From: Peribolospora baueri
Taxonomy: Eukaryota; Basidiomycota; Peribolosporomycetes; Peribolosporales; Peribolosporaceae
Length of the DNA stretch: 64,000 nt
Assembly (NCBI GenBank): GCA_029717555.1
Contig: JAMDHS010000031.1
Coordinates: 124,001 to 188,000 of the forward strand
Direction: 5' to 3'
Position numbers and translations under genes: made by a program. Positions within the stretch are counted from its first letter, which is position 1; each line of letters starts with the position of its first letter. A model generated the notes under the pieces. The model made no database searches. It saw only the letters and a program-made list of their open reading frames with translations, and had not been told where the DNA came from. Below, piece by piece: positions 53,309-64,000 of the stretch.

Positions 53309-56273
53309 TCACCGCTCGCGTTCGGGCTCACGCTCGGGCTCTGCGGCGGGGACGCCGACGTCCGCGCCTTCGCCCACCACGGCCACGAGGACGGTAATGT
53401 CTAAGTGATGAAAAAGCAAAGAAAAGCAAAGCAGAATAGTCAGCCATCAACCACCCTGCCATCCATCCACCCTCCACACTCCGATAACTCACCATCCCTC
53501 TTCCCCCCCGCGTAGCTCAACCCTTCCTCCATGGCCCTCTGCTGGAACGGACTGCTGACGGCGCGCGTGTCCTGGCTCACCGCCTTGGCGCGCGAGCAGA
53601 GCGCCTCCGAAACGAGCTGCGGCGAGAAGCACGGCCGAAGGGAGAGCGGCGTCGGCGAGCGCGGTCGACACGGCGTCGTCTCTCCTGCCGTCGTCATCGC
53701 CGGACTAGAAGGCGGCTTTCCGGCGCTGGAAGGCGGAGAGCTCGCAGAGGACGATGAGTCTTCGCTCGAGGCCATCGACGAGTCGTCGGACGAGTTGGAC
53801 GTCGGTGGAGGGTACAGCGACAAGAAAGAGAAGGAAGCATCCGCCGACGATGGCGTCCCCGTGTCAGGAGAAGAAGGGGAGGGGCAAGGTTGGGCGAGCT
53901 GTACAAACTTAAGCACCTCCTCGACGATCTGTTCGTTGACCCACCGCCGCACATGAGGGAGAACGAAAGGTCGCACGTCAGCTCGCGTCTGCACATCCAC
54001 CGCCAAGAGAGGCATACTGTCGGACACAGCCACAGCCCACTCACGTCCTCGTCGAACAGGTTGTCCACCAACCCATCGCTCCCGAGCACCACTATGTCTC
54101 CCTTCTCCACCTTGACCGTCCACCTCCCCGCGTCCCGCCTAGGCTCGTCCCACCCTCCGTCGGCGAGTCCTCTTCCCTGAGCAAACTTGGCCTTGCGCGC
54201 GCGGAGCTGCGCCTTTCTAGCATAGTCCTCCGCCGACGTCGTAGAGGTGGAGGAGCGCGCGTCGGACGCCGAGACCGCCGCCGCTGCTCGTCTCCTAGCC
54301 TCGTCCTCCTCCCCCTCTCCCTCCCCCTCCCCCTCCGTAGCCGAAGCGCCGTGCGCCCGCTTGTCTCCCTCCGCAGCACCCATCATGCCGAGCTGAACGG
54401 GGAAATTGAAGCTATGCTGCTGTTCCAAGGTGCGAAAGATGAGTTGGCCCGGTAGAACCGTGCCATCGGCCGCTGTCAGCCGCTCCGTGACGAAGGCCGC
54501 ATCGCTGACCGTAGTGGCTCCCGACCGGCCGTCTTCGACAGACCCTCGCTCGCCACCGCCGCCACCGCCGCCGCCGCTATCACCACTACCGTCGTCAGGT
54601 CGATCAGGCCGGATGAGCATGAGCACGGAATCGCCGATGTTGGCCACCCGGAGCTCGTCGCCGATGAGTAGAGCCAACAGAGCCGTGGAAGAGCCGATGA
54701 TGCCTTCCGCTTGCGCCGCCCGCACGCACCGCTCCCACCCGCGCTGCATCAGCTCCACCGGGTCCTGCTCCACGTCCCCTCGCCCCACGTCCTCCCCCTC
54801 CGACCCGTCCCGCGACCGCTGGTAACGCTCGGAAGAACGCTCGAATCCCTCTCCGGAACCTTCTCTCCTCTCTCCTTCTTCTCTTTCTCCGCGCCCCTCC
54901 GCTCCCTCGCCCGCTTTCGTACCTGCGTCTCTCTGAAGTATGGTGGCCTGGGCGAGAGATTGCGTGGCCTCGTCGGCACAAAAGTGCATGAGCAGCCTAG
55001 AGAACATCGCTGGATCTGCACCCTCCCTTCCCGCCCATCCCCCGACGCCGTCTGCAATCCCGAGGGCGGACGGAAGGAGGAAGTAGGCGTCCTCGCCCAC
55101 CGAGACGGACAGGTGGGCTTGCGGACATGCTGAAGAGGAGGAGGAGGGGTCGAGAGCGAGCGAAGAAGAGGACGGCCGTTCGCGAGAGGAGGAAGGGTCA
55201 ACGGGGATCGGAGGAGGATCTGGCGATCGCTCCTTCTCCTTCTCCTTTCCCTTTCCCTTCCAGCTTCTCTGCCTCTCCGACCCGGCTTCGAAAGTCGACC
55301 CGCTGGGAGGCCGCGAAGGCGGGCCAGAACCGCCGCTCAGAGGGTGCCGCTTGGGAATGCCGTAGGCTCCGGTGCGGAAACCAAAATCCCTTCTGTCCGC
55401 ACCCTTGCTCTCGCCAGCGACGAGGGAATGTCGTCTCCGGGAGCCTTGGGGTACGGCCAGAGGCGGGTAGGCGTGATGTGCCGACGAGGGCGCGTACGGA
55501 GACTGAGGATCGGATGGGTCCGCCGCCGTCGTCGCGGAGGGCGCCGGCGAAGGATGGACAGGCATGGAAAGCACGCCAGGAAGGGTAGGGTCAGATGGAG
55601 GGGGGGTCGAGGACGTCGAGCTAAGCGTCGACCGAGCAGAGCCGGAAGATGAGTTGCCTCCCGACCCGGCCGAGCCGTTCGAGCCGCTCGACGGCCCAGG
55701 GCTCGCCGCACCGTTCGCAGGCTCGCTACCGCAACCGCCGCCGCCAGAGCCGCCGGCGTCCGCTACAGCGCCCCCCCCCGCATCGGACTTGGAGCCGGCA
55801 GGTAAAGGGCGAGGGTGGACGAGAGGAGGAGAGGGGGGAAAGACGGAAGGGTAGACGCCGGCGCCATTGCCGCTCGTTGGAAGTCCCACGTTAAGGCTGA
55901 CGCCGATGTCCGCGCCGTTCAGTTTGTAAGGATAGTACACGGCACCTCCGCCACCGCCGCCACCGCCAGGACTGCCGCCGGGAAGAGGGGCGGACCCTGA
56001 CGGAGAGCCAGCGCCGACATGACCACCTGGGCCAGCCGCGGGTGGCCAGAAGTGTAGCGTCCTCCTCTCCTTCCGATGGTGTTGATGCTGAGAGGGTGCA
56101 GGCGTGCGCGCTCCATCGCGAGAGGCGGAAGGGGCGGAAGTGGACGAGGGAGGAGGCGCGGCGGCGGTAAAGGCGAGCGCGGTGTGGTGTCGGTACGAGG
56201 AGGGGGCGGATTTTGCGGAAAGAAGGGCGGAAGAGCGCCCGGCTCTGGAGAGCAACTTGGTGGACCTAGACAT
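53309..56273 (-). CDS. PTC7-like mitochondrial PP2C phosphatase
   Basis: Three exons on minus: 56273-54045, 53928-53493 and 53400-53309, giving 918 residues. The first residues (MSRSTKLLSRAGRSSALLSA) are basic and Ser-rich like a mitochondrial presequence. About 380 low-complexity residues follow before the PP2C domain: YFLLPSALGIADGVGGWAG with the metal-binding Asp-Gly, GSSTALLALLIGDELRVANIGDSVLMLIR, FNFPVQLGM, VVLGSDGLVDNLFDED and, after a second insert, DITVLVAVV. This motif order, with no N-terminal RxxxED block, fits Ptc7, which in yeast acts in mitochondria (e.g. on Coq7). Yeast Ptc7 is under 400 residues, so this one is more than doubled by Ser/Pro/Gly-rich insertions. It lies 780 bp upstream of beta-tubulin on the same strand. 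Confidence 0.85.
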
Positions 56274-57111
56274 CGGCGGTCCGCCCCTGAGAGACGTGAC
56301 AAGGGCCTACCACGGTCTTGGACGGGTCGGTGAGCGGGTCCAGGTTTTGACGAGAGACGGAGAGGTCAAGGTGAAGACGATAAAGATGTGGCGCAGGCCG
56401 GAATACGTCCGTCCGATATTGCGACCGATCGTGCAGGGTAAGAATTGGCAGCGCGGAGGCGGATGAATGGGGGCCTGTCGACTGGAGACCGGCGTGGGGA
56501 GGACGAAACCGACGAGCTGAGCTGCCCAGAGAAAACAGAGATGGTATCAACACGATTGGTCTATGCCCAGGTGTGAGTCGGAAGCCAACTGGGCGACAGT
56601 CGCCCCCGCGACGAGGCTGGAAATCACTCTGAGCCGGGAACTTCCGTCGCCAGGCACGTGACAGCGATGCAGACCACGTGGGACCGGCGAGGCGCTATCG
56701 ATGGCGGAAAGCTGAGTACGTCATGTTCTCGATCCATAAAGATGAGCGCCGGGGTGGTGCCTTGGACGAAGGAACCTCAAGATCTCGCTCAAGCTCATCA
56801 GCACGAAACGTTGCCTTGTCCTTGCATTTTTCACCCTGAAATGGGATATTGTCTCATTCACACTCAACAAAGATCGTTGTCATGGACAAAGAGCGGTCCA
56901 GTCCCAGGAAGGAAGTACAGTATATGAAGGGTCCCGTTCCCTTCCCGCTCTCCCTCCATCCTCAAGCCTTCTCCTCTCCCTACTTACTCCATAATCATCA
57001 CTGGCAAACCTTGCCCTTCTTTACCATCTCCCTCACTCCCTGCCGCCCCACTGCATCAGACTACAATGTCACCATGCTCTGACTCAGACGCCTGAGTCTT
57101 CGGCATTTTAG
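56274..57111. other. Intergenic: PTC7-like promoter, then unassigned
   Basis: 838 bp. The left part is the PTC7-like promoter. Nothing recognised up to the ABC-transporter exon; the end (GACTCAG...CATTTTAG) looks like the tail of an intron. Confidence 0.5.
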
Positions 57112-57287
57112 ACACTTGGACGGTCAATACCATCGTCGTCGAGGACGGCTCGATCATCGAGTCCGGCACGCACGAAGAACTAATGGCGAGGAGGGGTCGT
57201 TACGAGCAGCTCCAGGCCAAGGGCTTCGTCGGACCCAGAAGTGCGGACGAACAAGGACTAAACCAAGGGCCATGCGGTGCTGAATAG
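57112..57287 (+). pseudogene. Orphan last exon of an ABC-B type transporter
   Basis: Just after a good acceptor (CATTTTAG, ending at 57111) one frame reads TVNTIVVEDGSIIESGTHEEL then MARRGRYEQLQAKGF, ending at a TAG at 57285-57287. This is the conserved C-terminal end of ABC nucleotide-binding domains (IVVL.DG.I.E.GTHEEL...G.Y..L). No Walker A, signature, Walker B or membrane segments are found upstream to 56274 on this strand, so only the terminal exon remains. It lies 33 bp from the outer end of the inverted repeat. It is best read as the broken end of a gene cut off by rearrangement. Confidence 0.75.
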
Positions 57288-57320
57288 GTGGACCCAGGCG
57301 GAAAAAGGGCCGTCTGAGGG

Positions 57321-58166
57321 ACGAGAGTAAACATAGACAGCGTAGACCAGTCTAGCGCGACCGCTCTCTTCGCGAGTCCCCTTGGAAAAAAAGCTTTGAA
57401 ATTTTGCCATTCTGTTAAGTTATTCTCTCGGCCCTGCAAGTAGAGCGGCGTTACTCCTCGGCAAATCCCCCTCTTCCCTCGCCGACATCTTTACCGCCCT
57501 CGAAAATGAGCACCTCGCTCAGTTTCGGCACGCCCTCGTCAAACGGCATAACGGGCAAACGCTTTGTATTCTTTGCAAGATGCAAAAGCAGAGGGCACAC
57601 TCCCTGCGGCGATTCAAGGCGCGGTGCCCACCTTTGAACCTGTCCCATCTTTTCCGGGAGTCGGACGCAGCCCGCATGCAGGTCTGGGAAGATAAACTCC
57701 TACAAACGACCCTCCAAGCTCAGGATGCGTATTTCGCGTAGCATGTAGGATGCTATTTCGCGCCTGAGCTTGGAGGGTCGTTTGTAGGAGTTTATCTTCC
57801 CAGACCTGCATGCGGGCTGCGTCCGACTCCCGGAAAAGATGGGACAGGTTCAAAGGTGGGCACCGCGCCTTGAATCGCCGCAGGGAGTGTGCCCTCTGCT
57901 TTTGCATCTTGCAAAGAATACAAAGCGTTTGCCCGTTATGCCGTTTGACGAGGGCGTGCCGAAACTGAGCGAGGTGCTCATTTTCGAGGGCGGTAAAGAT
58001 GTCGGCGAGGGAAGAGGGGGATTTGCCGAGGAGTAACGCCGCTCTACTTGCAGGGCCGAGAGAATAACTTAACAGAATGGCAAAATTTCAAAGCTTTTTT
58101 TCCAAGGGGACTCGCGAAGAGAGCGGTCGCGCTAGACTGGTCTACGCTGTCTATGTTTACTCTCGT
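57321..58166. repeat. Inverted repeat, 404-bp arms with 38-bp spacer
   Basis: The left arm 57321-57724 and right arm 57763-58166 are reverse complements with no difference in the stretches I compared, including translated frames of 65 and 40 residues that are identical in both arms. The spacer is 57725-57762 and itself repeats ATTTCGCG. One arm strand is open for about 90 residues (reading LADIFTALENEHLAQFRHAL, then TLCILCKMQKQRAHSLRRF), which I do not recognise. Identical arms mean either a very recent foldback duplication or a read/assembly chimera. Confidence 0.9.
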
Positions 58167-58610
58167 TTCGATCAGCCCTATACGAGCGGTCCGGCATGAG
58201 ACGACGACGCCACACACGCCTCAGTCAAACGGCGTCGCAGAACGGTCCCGGGGCGTACTCTTCCCGACAGCGCGTGCTATGATGCTCGCGACTAATGCTC
58301 CAGCTCAGCTCTGACCAGAAGCAATGCGAGCTGCCGCTTATCTACGCAATCGCCTACCGACCAAAGGCAGAACCAAAACGCCGTATGAGCTCTGGTTCGG
58401 CAAACCGCCCACCTTCAATCACCTTCGCGTATGGAGGTGCAGAGCGTTCGTACACATCCCCAAAGAGCTCCACGAAGGCAAGTTTCAACCCGCGGCGTGG
58501 GTAGGTGCCATGGTCGGCTACAGCGAAACGAGCAAAGCATGGGATCTACAACGTGGAGACGCAAATACCGAATCGTGCGACGTCGTTTTCAATGAGGAAG
58601 TACGATGTGC
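58167..58610 (+). mobile_element. Ty1/copia retrotransposon relic (integrase C-terminal part)
   Basis: Starting directly at the outer end of the right arm are the Copia integrase landmarks HETTTPHTPQSNGVAER, AAAYLRNRLPTKGRTKTPYELWFGKPP, HLRVWRCRAFVHIPKE and VGYSETSKAWDL, ending near CDVVFNEE. Only the end of the integrase core and its downstream linker remain. No capsid, protease, reverse transcriptase, RNase H or LTR was found next to it. It is broken, with a few interruptions, and cannot be a complete element. The spelling is still easily recognised, so it is not among the oldest fossils. Confidence 0.85.
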
Positions 58611-59504
58611 GTCGCATTTCCTTTTTTTTTTCTGGCTTAGGCGTTTCTTGTTTCTTCACGCACTGACGTCGGCTCGTTCATTTTATCCGGGCACCCCTCT
58701 TGGCGTTTTGTTCTTCCTCGGATGACTAGGTCTGGCAAGTGGAAAGGGGCGTCATTACCCACTTTGTGATCAGCCCATCCTCCTTCAACCTGCCGTCCTG
58801 CCCGCTTTCCAACGTAAAGTCTTACGAACCTACTCAGAACGCCGCTATCCGCCTTCGCCTTCCCTCCTCGCAGTTGGCGGGCTTAATAAGCGATTGTAAC
58901 CAAGAGAACAAGGTATCGACCGGCTTTCACGCCGTTTGATTCCACCGTTGAAACCAGGGAGAGAGAGAGCGAATGGCGCTCCTTATATACAGCGCATCTG
59001 AGGATCGCATCCTTCCTATTGTTCCCATGCTCATGCACGTGCATACGGCTGCGGCAACTAGCAAGGGAGGCTTAACCGTCCCTTTCTTCTAACAGATGCG
59101 GTCCGTACACGTGCACGTTTGGACAAGACGGTCCCCTCGCACGTCGAACTACTCCGCCACCCTTACGATTTCCATGGCGTCGAAGGCGAAGGGAAACGGG
59201 GACGAGCTTCACCCTCTGAGACATGATAGGAAGCGGTGGCTTTCAACATTGCAACGGAGTGTTCGAGGGAAGGGCATGGGCATGGGCACATGTACACGTA
59301 CATGATCGAGTTATGAGAGCGTCGGGAGACAAGAAAGGAGGACGTCATAGGGTCGGATGGCCCCTCATCGTCGTCATTGATGTCAAGCTACCGACGAAGC
59401 GCACAACCGTCGACGACGGCGGAAGCAAACAATTAAAAGAAGGGAGATATAGCTGAGTAGCGTTCGACTGGTCGAATGTCAACTCGCAGCTCGCCTCCTC
59501 TCCC
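58611..59504. other. Unassigned intergenic region
   Basis: 894 bp between the copia relic and the TOM70 stop. It contains a T-run near 58622-58630 and a short (CATGGG) repeat near 59274-59286. No gene or LTR recognised. Confidence 0.5.
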
Positions 59505-62363
59505 TCACGCCCCCAACCCGCCCGCCAACGCGCCCAACGCGGCTCCTTGCTCCGGGAATTCGCGAATGAAGCGCAATTGGGCGCGGGAGGCCTGTACAAG
59601 ACACGCAAAGCGAGCGAAGGGCCAGATGTCAGACAGTGGAAGCTGAGCCAGCCTCTCACTGACCAAAGCGAGCGACCAGGCCTTGGACAAGGAGGAGACG
59701 GAAAGGACGACTCACGTTTTCATAAGTGATAGCGTTGACCAGCTCCGGCTCCGTCCGGGCAATCTTGGCGCTCCGGTCGAACATGTCGATCGCCTCGTCG
59801 ATCTTACCCTGCTGTAGGCTCAGCTGGGCGAGCGTGGCTACAGCCACGTCGCAGTCTGGGTCGATGGCCAACGCCTCGCGGCAGAGCGCCTCGGCGGCCG
59901 GCATGTCCTGCTTCCACTGGAACAGAGCAAGCGCCTTGTTGATCATCGGCAGAACGTTAGGGCTCACGGACCTGTGAACGGGTATAGACAGATGAACGAC
60001 ATCAGCGAAGAGCGCTCCTCAAATCTAGGCAACAGGGTGTCAAGGCGACTCACTTTTTCCGCTCGATCTCGATCGCCCGGTCGAACTTCTCCAGGGCGTC
60101 CTGGAAACGTTGCTGGTCGAGAAGAAGCTCTGTGATCGCATATGGAATGGGAAAGTGACGATGTCAATAAGCGAGCCCTCCTTTCCGTCGATTCTGCGCT
60201 CCGACTCGACCCACCTCCGTAATAGTTGTACGCCTCGCTGCTCGACTCGAATTGCTTCAAAATCTTACGGAAGCTCGCCGTCGAGCTCGCCACGCTTCCC
60301 GTCTTGTATTGCGCGACGGCAAGCTGCACCTGGCTGAAGATGAACGTGTTGTCGAGCGAGGTTGACTTTTGGTAGTCCGTGATGGCAGAAGCGAACTCGC
60401 CGAGGATAAAGTGAACTGGCGAGGGGTGGCGAAGAAAGAGAAAGTATTGGGAAGTGTGAGGACTTCTCCTCGTGTCGGTCAGCCGGCAAGCCGTATCGAG
60501 TAGCAAGCCGCTCACCTTGTCCCCTGTGATAATAAATGTCTGGGTCGTCCGGGTTGGCTTTAATGGCCATGTCAAAGTCGTTAAAGGCGGCCTCCTTGTC
60601 GCCTGAGAACGAAGAGAAACGGAGAATCTGATCAGACGGTTTAATTCCCTTCCGCCGACTGCGACAACACAGGGCACTCACTCAGCTCCATGTGCACGCT
60701 GGCTTTCTTGACCCAGCTTTGAACGAATTCGGGCTTGAGCGTCGTGCTTTGCTCAAGGTCGACCAGCGCCGACTTGGCATCCCCGATGACGAACCTGACG
60801 AACATCGACGGAGCTTGTTCAGAATCGGTCTTCTTTCTCAGTCGCGAATGCACCTGGGTTCGGCAACGACTCACTTAAAGGTGCCCCGCATGTTCAGCGC
60901 CTCGGCCTCGGCGTCCTTCGTACTCAAGCCTTGCTCGAGTGACTCGTTGAAGAGAATTAAACTCTTGCCATAATCCTTGGCGTTCAGAGCATCGAAGGCG
61001 AGCTGGAGGGTACGATCGCCTTGGCTCGGCTCCGGCGGCAGCGAGGGACGTGGACGCGGGCGGAATGCCTCGAGGTAAGCGGAGACGAAGGTGGGAGAGG
61101 GAAGGCGAGGCTCGCGAGTCTACGAGCAGAAGAGAAACGGAAAGTGCATGTTCAGCCGTCGGGGTATAGAAGACCATCAACTCTGCCGGTCCAAGGCTCA
61201 CCCGAAGGATGTCGGCTGCCTTGCTCGTCGCCAGCTTTTTAAGAACACGCTCGACGCTGGCCGTCGCCGAATCGTCCTTGAACTGACCGAGGATGGCGAC
61301 GGCGGTAAAGTCTGCAGGACGATCCGAATAGAGTTAAGATCGCATAACTGACCGCACCCCGGATGCAGACAAAACTTCCCTCAACTCACCACACAGGGCC
61401 TCGAACAAGAGAGACCTCTTCTCTTCGTCATCCACCACGTCCTCGCCCTCCGTCGCCTTGGCTGCTGCCGCTCCACTCTCGTCCTCGCTTCCCAACGCCT
61501 CCCTAGCGACTCCTCTCCGATTAAGCGCCTTGATGTATTTGCGATCGAGCCTGAGCGCCTCGTTGCAGTCGTCCACCACCCGCCTCGGCTGGCCGAGGTT
61601 GGCATAACAGGCGGCGCGGTTCGAGAAGAAGACGGCTTGGGGGGCACAGGAGATCGCCTTGTCGTACATGGCAATGGCCTCGGTGAACTTCTTCTGGCCG
61701 TAGAGACGGTTGCCAGTCGCCTTAAACTGCTGGGCTAGAGAAGCGCGGCGCTGTCGCGGAAAAGAAGAAATGGGGAAGTGAGCACGTACGCAAGAGCATC
61801 GAACCCGCGAATGCACACATCACTTACGTCAGCGGGCAAGGCGGCGATGTCCGTCTCTGAGAATTTCGAGAGGTCCTCTAACAAGGGCGGTGGAAAAACG
61901 GAGGGGAGCCGAACGAGTGAGGAAGATGCACGACAGCCAATCGGCACAAATTCACAGACTCGGCGGTCCGTTCGCCGTCCTACTCACCCTCGCCCTCGCT
62001 GGTCTTGTCCTTTGGCTTGACCTCCTCCAGGAGCGGCTCATCGCCGGTCTTCTCCAACTGGTCCCTGCTACTGGCGCCGGACCCGGTCTTCTTCCCCTTG
62101 CTCTTCTTCTTCTTCTTCTTATCCGACTTGCCCGCGGCTCCCTCTCCCTTCTCTACATCCCCTCCGTTGTCCCTGCTGGAGGTGTAGTAGTAGTACCCAG
62201 CTCCGGCCGCGAGGAGGGTGGAGCCGGCGAGGAGGGAGAGGACGAGCGTCTGGTTCTCCTCCACCCACCGCGCGAGGCGAGAAGTGGTGGTTTGGACGTG
62301 CGTGGAGGCCGAAGAGGCGGCGTCCGAGGCGCGTGAGGCCGCCGTTCGAGCAGTGTCGGCCAT
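59505..62363 (-). CDS. TOM70: Mitochondrial import receptor TOM70
   Basis: Eleven exons on minus: 62363-61988, 61877-61828, 61750-61390, 61311-61202, 61119-60875, 60794-60682, 60602-60516, 60415-60215, 60129-60054, 59971-59716 and 59591-59505, giving 653 residues. A single N-terminal membrane anchor spans about residues 38-60 ([21 protein letters not shown]), followed by a Lys-rich linker. The first TPRs form the Hsp70/Hsp90 clamp: [51 protein letters not shown]. More TPRs follow ([44 protein letters not shown]) and the end is [18 protein letters not shown]. Tom70 docks chaperone-bound carrier precursors at the outer membrane. It is divergent from SUMO with 560 bp between. Confidence 0.96.
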
Positions 62364-62923
62364 GGTGGGGGTTGCGGATCGGGCGACGGTAGAACGGTGG
62401 CGCGATCGGCGGCGAGAAGAACGAACGGGCGAAGGGCAAGAGCGTCGATAAGCGGAGGTGATAGATGGATGGCGATGCTACAATCTCCGCGACGATGGTC
62501 CGTCTTCGGTCGTCCGCTGTCGTTCGGCTTGCGCTCTTATGGGATGCGGCAGACGCTGCTCTATGAAAGGAGGAAGAAGGTGTGTAGGTATGCCTCTCGG
62601 TCTCCTCTCTCCAGCGTCGTCCGTCTCCGAGACGCGTCTATCGCCGTCCCGCTTTTTTTCGATCGGACCGCCGTCAGCAACGATCCGGATGTCGGCGCCT
62701 TAACGCCGCCCTTCTCCGCGCCGAGCGCGTGCGACAGCCGCCTCGCGCACGCAATCTGATCGAGTGGTAGCCATGCATGGTGGTGGATGAACGGAGACGA
62801 GGGGGAAGACGTCGGCAGTAAGCCTTTCTTCTCCCTTTCCATCCCATCATCATCGACAGACGCACCTCCGTCGCGCCTCCGCTTCCGCCCCCCCTCACAT
62901 ACTCACCTTTGCTCCAGCACTCC
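62364..62923. promoter_or_regulatory. Divergent promoter, TOM70 / SUMO
   Basis: 560 bp between outward-facing starts. The last 100 bp before SUMO are C-rich (CCCCCC, CTCAC, CCAGCACTCC), as in fungal leaders. No specific binding site recognised. Confidence 0.5.
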
Positions 62924-63462
62924 ATGTCCGACAACGAGGCCCCCCCGCCGCCGGCAAAGACCGAAGGTGGCAGCGACCAGCTCAACCTTAAGGTCAAGGA
63001 CGCTGAGGGCGGCGAGGTCTTCTTCAAGGTCAAGAAGACCACCAGGCTTGGGAAGCTCAAGCTCGCGTATGCGGACAGGGTTGGAAAGTCGCCCAACACT
63101 GTGCGATTCCTTTTCGACGGTAACAGGATCGCGGACGATGACACGGCCGAGTCGGTGAGTTTTGCTGTGCCGATGGTCGAGGATCGAAGGAAGCTACAGC
63201 ACGACAGGGGGATCTGGATGCTGCTTTGGCAACACAAGTTTAGTCTCTGCTTTCCTGGGACGTCTGTCGTGCGCAAGGGGCTCCGGCGAGACTTTCACCC
63301 CGTGATCGTACCACCAACGTCTTCTGTCTCTTTGTCTCCCTCTCCCATTTTTTCTCCCCTTTTCCCCTTCCGGCTTCACTCATTTCGACTCCCTATCAGC
63401 TCGGCATGGAGGAAGGCGACGAGATCGACGTGCTCATCGAGCAAATCGGCGGCCGGCGATGA
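62924..63462 (+). CDS. SMT3: SUMO ubiquitin-like modifier
   Basis: Two exons: 62924-63154 and 63400-63462, giving 97 residues. After a disordered start (MSDNEAPPPPAK) come DQLNLKVKDAEGGEVFFKVKK, KLKLAYADRVGKSPNTVRFLFDG, and after the intron LGMEEGDEIDVLIEQIGG followed by two arginines. Gly94-Gly95 is the conjugation site; the Arg-Arg must be removed by a Ulp1-type protease first. SUMO is attached to lysines of nuclear and septin proteins through Aos1-Uba2 and Ubc9. Length and fold landmarks are normal. Confidence 0.96.
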
Positions 63463-64000
63463 ACGTATGCTCCTCGGGCGGCCGGACCCACCTTCCAGCA
63501 TGCGCTCTCGTCTCGCCATCGGACGGGAGGTCCTTCTTCGCTCCCTTTTCCATGTTTCGGAAGAACGGCGGTCCTGGCATCTTCGAGACGTCCCCTCTGC
63601 TGGCTTCGGTGGCTGTGGCCGGCTTGTCTGCGGCGAAGCGGCTTGTGGAAGAGGCTCGAGTGTCTGGACCACGTCACGTTGACGGGGATGCGAACGGGCC
63701 GTCCCATTATCTTTCTTCGCCGCCTCTGACTACCTTCATCACCTCCGCTTTCTTCCCCGTTTGTGTGATCTTTGTCTAACTCCGATACGTCTCTTGCATG
63801 TAAAATTACTTTCCTCTCATACCGTGTGCCACCTCTCCCCCGCTTGGTTGAACCTCAACTGTCCTGAGAACCACCTGCCCTCTTCCTCTCTCACACATGA
63901 GCTTCCTCATCTACTTCCCAGGCCTCCTACCAATCTCCTTCTTTTCTCTCCTTCCTTCTTCCTTCTTTTCCTTCCTTTACACCGTCCTTCTGGTCACCCC
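63463..64000. other. SUMO 3' flank to window end
   Basis: 538 bp after the SUMO stop. It is pyrimidine-rich from about 63690 onward. No coding sequence recognised; it probably contains the SUMO 3' UTR and perhaps the promoter of a gene beyond the window. Confidence 0.5.

Noticed and set aside
56104-56466. 120-residue plus-strand frame overlapping the PTC7-like start
   Set aside because: Its first half is antisense to the conserved-length PTC7-like exon and the second half (MWRRPEYVRPIL) has no family match; treated as a shadow.
57614-57907. 97-residue minus-strand frame across the palindrome spacer
   Set aside because: It runs from one arm through the loop into the other arm, so it is a by-product of the symmetry and not a gene.

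Overview
This window comes from a fungal nuclear chromosome, almost certainly a basidiomycete. It is GC-rich and very intron-dense: beta-tubulin has 12 exons, VPS34 and SMC2 15 each, HDA1 16. Introns are short (mostly 60-150 nt) with GTGAGT/GTAAGT donors and CAG/TAG acceptors, and several exons are only 6-15 nt long. The gene set is fungal (Snf1, Hda1 with a C-terminal Arb2-type region, a WOPR/Gti1-Pac2 regulator, Cdc9, Tom70). I cannot name the species; an intron-rich Pucciniomycotina or Ustilaginomycotina lineage is a guess.

Layout. 1-9.7 kb: a TFIIIC small-subunit gene (-), then about 5.8 kb of simple-repeat-rich non-coding DNA leading into a WOPR-domain transcription factor (+). 10.4-16.2 kb: proteasome beta-2 PUP1 (-), a BAR-domain protein (+), a PIN-like protein (-) and the mitochondrial copper protein COX19 (-). 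16.5-27.6 kb, all on minus: SNF1 kinase, an EED/ESC-type WD40 protein (Polycomb PRC2 subunit) and condensin SMC2. 27.8-32.1 kb on plus: DNA ligase CDC9, divergent from SMC2 across 216 bp, then mitoribosomal uS10m. 32.7-35.6 kb: a tail-anchored FHA-domain protein (-). 35.6-38.2 kb: a gap holding a decayed TPR-repeat gene piece. 38.2-48.8 kb: class II deacetylase HDA1 (-), ESCRT-III VPS24 (+) and PI3-kinase VPS34 (-). 50.0-56.3 kb: beta-tubulin (-) and a PTC7-like phosphatase (-). 56.3-59.5 kb: an island of debris made of an orphan last exon of an ABC transporter, a 404-bp inverted repeat with a 38-bp spacer, and a Ty1/copia integrase relic. 59.5-64 kb: TOM70 (-) and SUMO (+).

The genes are mainly independent housekeeping loci. 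The links I see are the shared SMC2/CDC9 promoter (chromosome condensation and DNA replication), two chromatin silencing factors (EED and HDA1), and two endosomal genes that converge (VPS24 and VPS34). Exon models were assembled by hand from splice signals, reading phase and family conservation. In every spliced model the phases close and the stop falls in frame, apart from the noted doubt about the TFIIIC gene's 3' half and one HDA1 acceptor. No CRISPR array, rRNA or convincing tRNA was seen.
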